DNA from: Paramacrobiotus metropolitanus
Lineage: Eukaryota; Tardigrada; Eutardigrada; Parachela; Macrobiotidae
Assembly (NCBI RefSeq): GCF_019649055.1
Contig: NW_026570294.1
Location: forward strand, 558,001-622,000
DNA: 64,000 bases
Direction: 5' to 3'
The position numbers and the translations under genes are program-made. Shown here in pieces: positions 58,755 through 64,000 of this stretch. The notes beneath the pieces are model-generated. The model worked only from the letters and a program-made list of their open reading frames with translations. It did not search any database and was not told where the DNA came from. Each line of letters starts with the position of its first letter. The first letter of the stretch is position 1.

Positions 58755-61700
58755 TTACCACGACAAAATGCTGGAAAGCGTGCATCGCTCATTCTGCAGT
58801 TCACTTAACAAAGCGTGCACGGTGAACCGCGTCAATCTCCGTACGTCTAACTTCGCCAGATAGTCGTAGTTTATTTCACACCACATTGGAAACCCTTCGC
58901 GCCGATAATTAAGGTTGCTACGCGGATCCGAAACTTGTACCGTATCCACGACCTATCGGAAAACGAGGTTGAACACACACTGTTTAATATTCTGCGTTCG
59001 AGAAAGAAAGCACTTACCATCATAATTCTCGTGTATATATCCTTATCCCAGGTTTGGACAGCCTCGTCTATCCAGTCCGTAAGCATCTGGAAATCATCAT
59101 CCGTCGGCGCGGGAAAGCTGTTGTCAATCATTTCCCACCAGTCATTCAGCGTCCGTCGTACACCGTCGCCAATTCGTCCGTTGGTAATCCGTACCCGGAA
59201 TTGAAGGACCATATTGGAACTCAATAAACTGACCGTTAGATTACGGATCAGCAAGGTCCGGCACACTGACGCAAAGGCATCCAGCTCGGTATGCAAATAA
59301 CCGATAAATTCACCAACAGCATTCGAGGAGATGCTTCGAAGAAATCGGTCGCGATTAATATTCCAGTGTTGATTGTGGAGAAACATCTTGTCAGCCGGTG
59401 GATTTTTATTTTCCTGCATCATAATCTGGAGAAACCTGGCGCTGGAGGTGGGCAAAACGACCTTAAACGGCACCCAGCGTGGATAATTCGTGATGGTAAT
59501 TATCGGACTCCAACGGTGGCAGATACTGGCAGCATTTAAGTATTCTTCTTCAGCAACTTGATCCGCACGCGCATAACCGTAATCCAAATAAAAGTGGTAA
59601 ATTACCAGTGGCAGGGAAAGAGCATAGTTCCAAACGAGGCAAACGGTGCGGATGCGGTTTTGCTGCACCGTGGGTAGGTAACTGAAGATCTCAGTTAAGA
59701 TCACACTGAGCAGCGAACTTATCCCGGTTTCTAGTGAGTCCCTACTGCTGGACACGCAATACGGAACTGAATGGTTCTCTTCGTTGGTAATCTTTCCAGT
59801 TGTTATCGGCCGCCTACGAGAAGCAAGCCAAGATGCTGAGATTAGAATAACCTGAGGACTTGGTGAAACAGTTTTTGCTAGTTCTTGTTACGTACTGTAT
59901 CTTAAAGAGGTCCGTACATACGCTGCTAAAATTGTACTGTGCGCTTCGACAAACTGAGGTTTCTCAGCGGTAAGCGCATTTCTTCAGGGTGTATCTGTAC
60001 ACATAATATCGTTCTACAATTTGCAACGGCAACGCTCAAACTTCCTTAATGTCAAAATTTAGAAGTTCTTTTGGCTTCACGCGATTGTATTTAGCCGCAT
60101 AAAAAAAATCGCATGTTGCAGCTTACCGTTCAGGCGCAGCGTAAAAGTCGCCATCTTTTATGAGCTTGCGTGGATGAGGCAGCTGAATCCGACTGCCGCG
60201 AAGGATGGTTTTAACAACCCTGCCCTTGACACTAGCACTTATAAATCCGAAGAAGTGCATGTAAGAATCTCCCATCAAAAGAGTGGCAGGATACCACTTC
60301 CACAAGTCACACTGGCCGAAACGCATTAAAGCTTCCACGGCAAGCTCTTCATCATTTTCTGAAAATATTGAATTAAAATCCTGCGCATATCAGGCAGCAG
60401 AACATGCCAAATAACCGAAACCAAAGTGAATAATATTTAAAGTGTCGAGGGAAAATCGAATTTACTGAAAACCAAGCGTAACTGGCATTCGACTCGGTGA
60501 TCGGGGAGCACAAAAATAGGTAATATACACTCTGCGGTATTGTAAGTTTGTATACATGCTCTGGTGTGTGACGCAGTGCCCCATGACGTTTTCCGAATTG
60601 ATTGCGTCTTTTCGATCGGTAGATCTTATCTTTCTTGGAGATCTGACTTTTTTCGAAATTAACGTAGCGGATGTTGGAAAACGCAATATTAAAGAAATAA
60701 ATAAAGCCGTGTCAATAGACGTGTTATCCTTGGATTGTGTCTTCGCGTATCTATTCTGTTTTGCCACATTGACATCGTACTCATTTCTTCTCTTCGTCAT
60801 ACGGCAAGTACGTGACTGCGCAACAGGTACTCCATAGGTTCTTGAACTTGTATCCGTTCTTTTCCGTCCTTTCACTTCGTGCATGCACGCATAACCGCAC
60901 TGTACACCAGTGTCAGTATGTAAAACACAAAGTGCATGCATTTTGTGTTTTTATAATATGAGTACACTGAGAGGAAAGTGGCATTTTCAATTTTTTTTAA
61001 AAAACACGTGACCAAAAAATCACGAGACCAAAATTACGTCATCCGCACCAATACACAATGCACAGTGAAGCGATAAGGTGCAACTTTACTGATGGCCGAT
61101 ACTTTCCGATAGGCGTCCAGTAAATCTTCAATCAGATCCAGTTATTCCAGAACTAGAACCTTTACCGGAAGGGTTCCAGCTAGATAACATTGTCAAAAAT
61201 GTCGTTTATTATTTGAGCGGATTCACAAATAAAAGAAAAGAGCTGGAGGCCGAAGTGTGTGATTCTTGTCGGTTGGAGCTATTTTGGTTAGATTCTTCGA
61301 AAGGGACTCCTGATTTTGCCCAACTGACAGAAATGAAAGACGACGGAGGTTTGAACTTTGTTGGGGGTGTCTTTTATGACATGATGTGCAGTCTTGAGCG
61401 GATATTCCAGAAACAGATTGACGAAGTCCTTTACCTTTCTCCGCGCCAATTACTTCTTGCTTTCGCTGAAAAATACGCCATGGAGGATTTCGTTACCAGA
61501 AAATGTAATTTACGGTCCCCATGCCTTGCTGATTGCTCTTGGACCGAAATTTTTCGTAAAAGTGCAACTTATTATTTCCAAATACGGATTCATTCTATGT
61601 CAAGTTGATGAACGATAAGGTTGGCAAAAAATGGTCAAAAAGTGACGATTCTAAGAAGCGAAAGTTGAAAATTCTCAAGGGTGAATGAATAATATTATGC

Positions 61701-62549
61701 AAGCGTTTACAATGTTTTGGATTGCTATTTTTTGGTTTAAATTTTAATCGAAACTGCTAATAAAATTGTCAGACATTATACGGAAAGTTGCGTGTGTGAA
61801 GTGCGTTCCGTAAAGTGTACGCAACGTAGCGTATGCAGCAGCGTATCGTCTCCCCGATCACCCAGTCGAATGCCAGTTACGCTTGATTTTCATTAAATTC
61901 GATTTTCCCTCGACACTTTAAATATTATTCACTTTGCCGAAACCATGGAAAACACTGCTGATTGCGGAGAACTGCGAGACGCCGTAAAATATCGATAACT
62001 TTCGAGTGAATTTCGTCAGCGCTCAACCCAGACGACGAGAACTGGGTTGAATGACGTCACATATTTCAGTAATTCCTTATACGGTACGCCTCCAGCAGGT
62101 TGTGTCTGTGGGTAGGCTTACATGTAGTCTTAAAGAGTAATCGAAAATTTGTATAAAAAAGCGCTTATTGCACTGAAGCTTATCGCCCTTATTATTAAGT
62201 GAATACTGAATGAAAGCATAGTGGAAAACTGAAACACGTTTAGTCATGTTGTCGGTGGAATTACACTCAGTTACCTACCAATGGATCGTGTATAGCGCAT
62301 CCCGGAGTTCTTCTCGTAGCCACGTAAACTCAAAGTTCTGCCATGATAAATTTTCCCAAACGGAATGAGTTGAGCGCCTGGATCGTGGCCAGTGCCAAAT
62401 CGTATTCGGAGCCCCTCTTTCGCGCAGGCCTCAACCCTTCCATGCCAAAATAACCCATCATCCCCTAAGACATCCACCACCATCTGGGCTTCTCCATCCC
62501 GACGTCGCAGCACGAAATCGGCGGTGGAGTTGCGGGAAGCACAATCCAT
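58755..62549 (-). CDS. F-box protein with a novel N-terminal module
   Basis: Exons in reading order: 62549-62279, 60358-60127, 59747-59018 and 58952-58755, phases 1, 2, 0, 476 residues. The N-terminal two exons (FVLRRRDGEAQMVVDVLGDDGLFWHGRVEA, then DLWKWYPATLLMGDSYMHFF) look like a small beta-rich domain I do not recognise. Exon 3 opens with an F-box (LLSVILTEIFSYLPTVQQNRIRTVCLVWN, about residues 180-208), the SKP1-binding part of SCF ubiquitin ligases (established). About 270 residues of likely substrate-binding region follow. The exon-3 acceptor is a CAGCAG (NAGNAG) pair. Intron 1 (1920 bp) contains a P-element-like relic. Joining exons 1-2 to the F-box exons rests on phase match and orientation. 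Confidence 0.65.
60422..61936. mobile_element. P-element-like transposon relic (1.5 kb) in an F-box gene intron
   Basis: Terminal inverted repeats of 87 bp (60422-60508 and 61850-61936) differ at about three positions and start CAAAGTGAATAATATTTAAA. CCGAAACC occurs at 60415-60422 and 61937-61944, a 7- to 8-bp target duplication. Inside is a transposase-like frame (61093-61608). An 8-bp duplication plus this frame fits the P superfamily. Confidence 0.8.
61093..61608 (+). pseudogene. P-element/THAP9-type transposase fragment
   Basis: An open frame of about 170 codons after a TGA. It contains VYYLSGFTNKRKELEAEVCDSC, a Leu-rich stretch, then EMKDDGGLNFVGGVFYDMMCSLE. The Y-x-SGF ... C-x-x-C ... 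KD-GGL order is the late part of P-type transposases (established family pattern). The THAP and catalytic parts are missing, so it is internally deleted. It reads opposite to the host gene. Confidence 0.6.
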
Positions 62550-63660
62550 TTTAAATTAGAGATAACTCAGATAAGGGATAAGTTTCGTTGTTAAAGGATT
62601 TACACTTTCGGAAATTCGTATTCAAGCGTAGTAAAATACGAATAAAATACGAACGTAGTAGGCGAATTTCAAAATACGAATAAGCGGGCTGACGAAACTA
62701 GGACAGCAGTTTCATACACGGGTAACGAAATGACGTAATGCAATAATTATGCTGCGCAAAAAGCTTCTCTGATTCGTCGACGATTATAGACGGGGGCGTG
62801 AACGTCCACCGTTCCGTCACTTCCGTGTCTTCTTACTGGGATTGGCTTACAACTGCACGGGCGGCCAGCGCTTTACGAAGGGGTATTTCGCTTACAAGTG
62901 ATAAACAATTAAATATGCGGAATTTTTAAATTCGTAGCCGTTCTCGATGGCATCGGCACGACAGATAACTTTCAATGGACAACCGTTTGACTTTAGCCAC
63001 CGTGGGGATCGTACTTTTCTGTACCTATCATGAATAACAGCAACAAAATGCTTCGACCGGCATTCAAGCTAGGGAAAATCTTTTCAGTGGTTTTAGTGGC
63101 CGGTTTCAATTGTTATTTCTGATTCGAATCAAAGTTTTTACAAGTTTTGCGTATGTTAATTTAATAGAATTGGACATTGCAGAATTTAGCAGGACAAACA
63201 AAAACAGCAAAACTGAAAATCCTTCACAACACGCTTCTTTTTTACGGTTGCCGCATACGTTGGGATTTGGGAATACCCTGCTAAGGTTAACGCATCTATA
63301 CGAACCTGCTGCAACAGATGAGAAGTATCATGCATTGCGAACAAGCACTTGCTTTCCCAAATATACGAATCCATAAAAGGATGTGGATGTACTGTAGCCG
63401 GTAGGGATTCTCACAAGTCAGAATTTGTTCCCGGCACCGCGGACATGGTTCTTCTCTGGATCAGTGGTCGATAGTATCTGTACAGCTAATGCGTCAATCC
63501 GCATTCTACGGTAACAATTTACAATTTTCAGTGGTTTTTAGTGGTTCTTTGTATATTTTGTACATTGTTTCGTTTCACCTTTTGGTATGCAGTCCATTTC
63601 AGTTACAATATCGGACTTGCCAAAATTTAATTCGCACAGAAAAAACAACAGGTGTTTTAA
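62550..63660. other. Intergenic
   Basis: 5' flank of the F-box gene. No supported exon. Confidence 0.45.
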
Positions 63661-64000
63661 GGGAAGTGGCCCGGTACATGGTACCTAATTCTGGTACATG
63701 CACGGAAACTTTCACTTAACTCACTAAGGGAAGTGGCCCGGTACATGGTACCTAATTCTGGTACATGCACGGAAACTTTCACTTAACTCACTAAGGGAAG
63801 TGGCCCGGTACATGGTACCTAATTCTGGTACATGCACGGAAACTTTCACTTAACTCACTAAGGGAGAAGTGGCCCGGTACATGGTACCTAATTCTGGTAC
63901 ATGCACGGAAACTTTCACTTAACTCACTAAGGAAGTGGCCCGGTACATGGTACCTAATTCTGGTACATGCACGGAAACTTTCACTTAACTCACTAAGGGA
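63661..64000. repeat. 67-bp tandem repeat running off the window
   Basis: Five near-identical units, each starting GGGAAGTGGCCCGGTACATG and ending CACTTAACTCACTAA, begin at 63661, 63728, 63795, 63862 and 63931. A sixth begins at 63997. Unit 4 has a 2-bp insertion and unit 5 lacks one G. The near identity points to recent expansion. Confidence 0.95.

Noticed and set aside
60462-60941. 159-codon minus-strand frame inside the P-like element
   Set aside because: It begins inside a terminal inverted repeat and shows no transposase pattern, while the opposite strand does.

Overview
The window is nuclear DNA of a small-genome animal. Genes have several exons with short GT-AG introns, cuticle-type chitin-binding proteins, divergent rhodopsin-like GPCRs, a gustatory-receptor-like 7TM protein, F-box, Ig and LRR proteins, and many small inverted-repeat elements. 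Chitin-binding cuticle proteins plus a Gr-like receptor point to Ecdysozoa. I favour a tardigrade, but that is inference from gene content, not proof. All exon joins were made by hand from GT/AG signals, matching phases and comparison of paralogues within the window.

The first 35 kb is a locally duplicated accessory region. Four families recur in partly repeated order: (1) a secreted chitin-binding (CPAP1-like) protein: intact at 2839-3837 and 23377-24351, orphan first exon at 4543, frameshifted relic at 13125-14021; (2) an FMRFamide-receptor-like GPCR: 8210-9801 with a nonsense codon before a conserved tail, 25493-34954 intact, relics at 14915-15046 and 19873-20022; (3) a four-transmembrane protein at 20236-22062 with a relic near 10226; (4) an intronless secreted double-psi beta-barrel (RlpA/expansin-like) protein: 11330-11704 and 17997-18359 intact, 16185-16562 killed by one stop codon. 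Small transposons (a hAT-like one at 4772-5358 and a 600-bp inverted-repeat element at 6083-6683) lie between them. The last intron of the second GPCR is 7.5 kb instead of about 60 bp, because it holds a terminal-inverted-repeat insertion (26906-34292) that carries a decayed gag-protease retroelement and a further nested inverted-repeat element.

From 35 to 49 kb lie a small basic protein with a possible GIY-YIG fold (36018-36472), a 1118-residue J-domain protein with a Gly/Ser-rich tail (37057-40713), an orphan GPCR (42691-43986), a second four-transmembrane gene (44709-45804) and a secreted two-Ig-domain protein (46844-48546).

From 49 to 64 kb lies a tandem duplication of a [gustatory receptor + secreted LRR protein] unit on the minus strand: Gr 56200-57826 and LRR 53911-55588 (damaged acceptor), then a Gr relic near 53265-53345 and an intact LRR gene 49885-51638. 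After this comes a four-exon F-box gene (58755-62549) whose first intron contains a P-element-like transposon relic with 87-bp inverted ends and an 8-bp target duplication. The window ends in a 67-bp tandem repeat that runs off the edge.

The cluster is best read as a fast-turnover neighbourhood of receptor and secreted-protein genes (chemosensory, cuticle, secreted defence or digestion) shaped by local duplication and transposon insertion. I see no evidence for an operon-like functional system.
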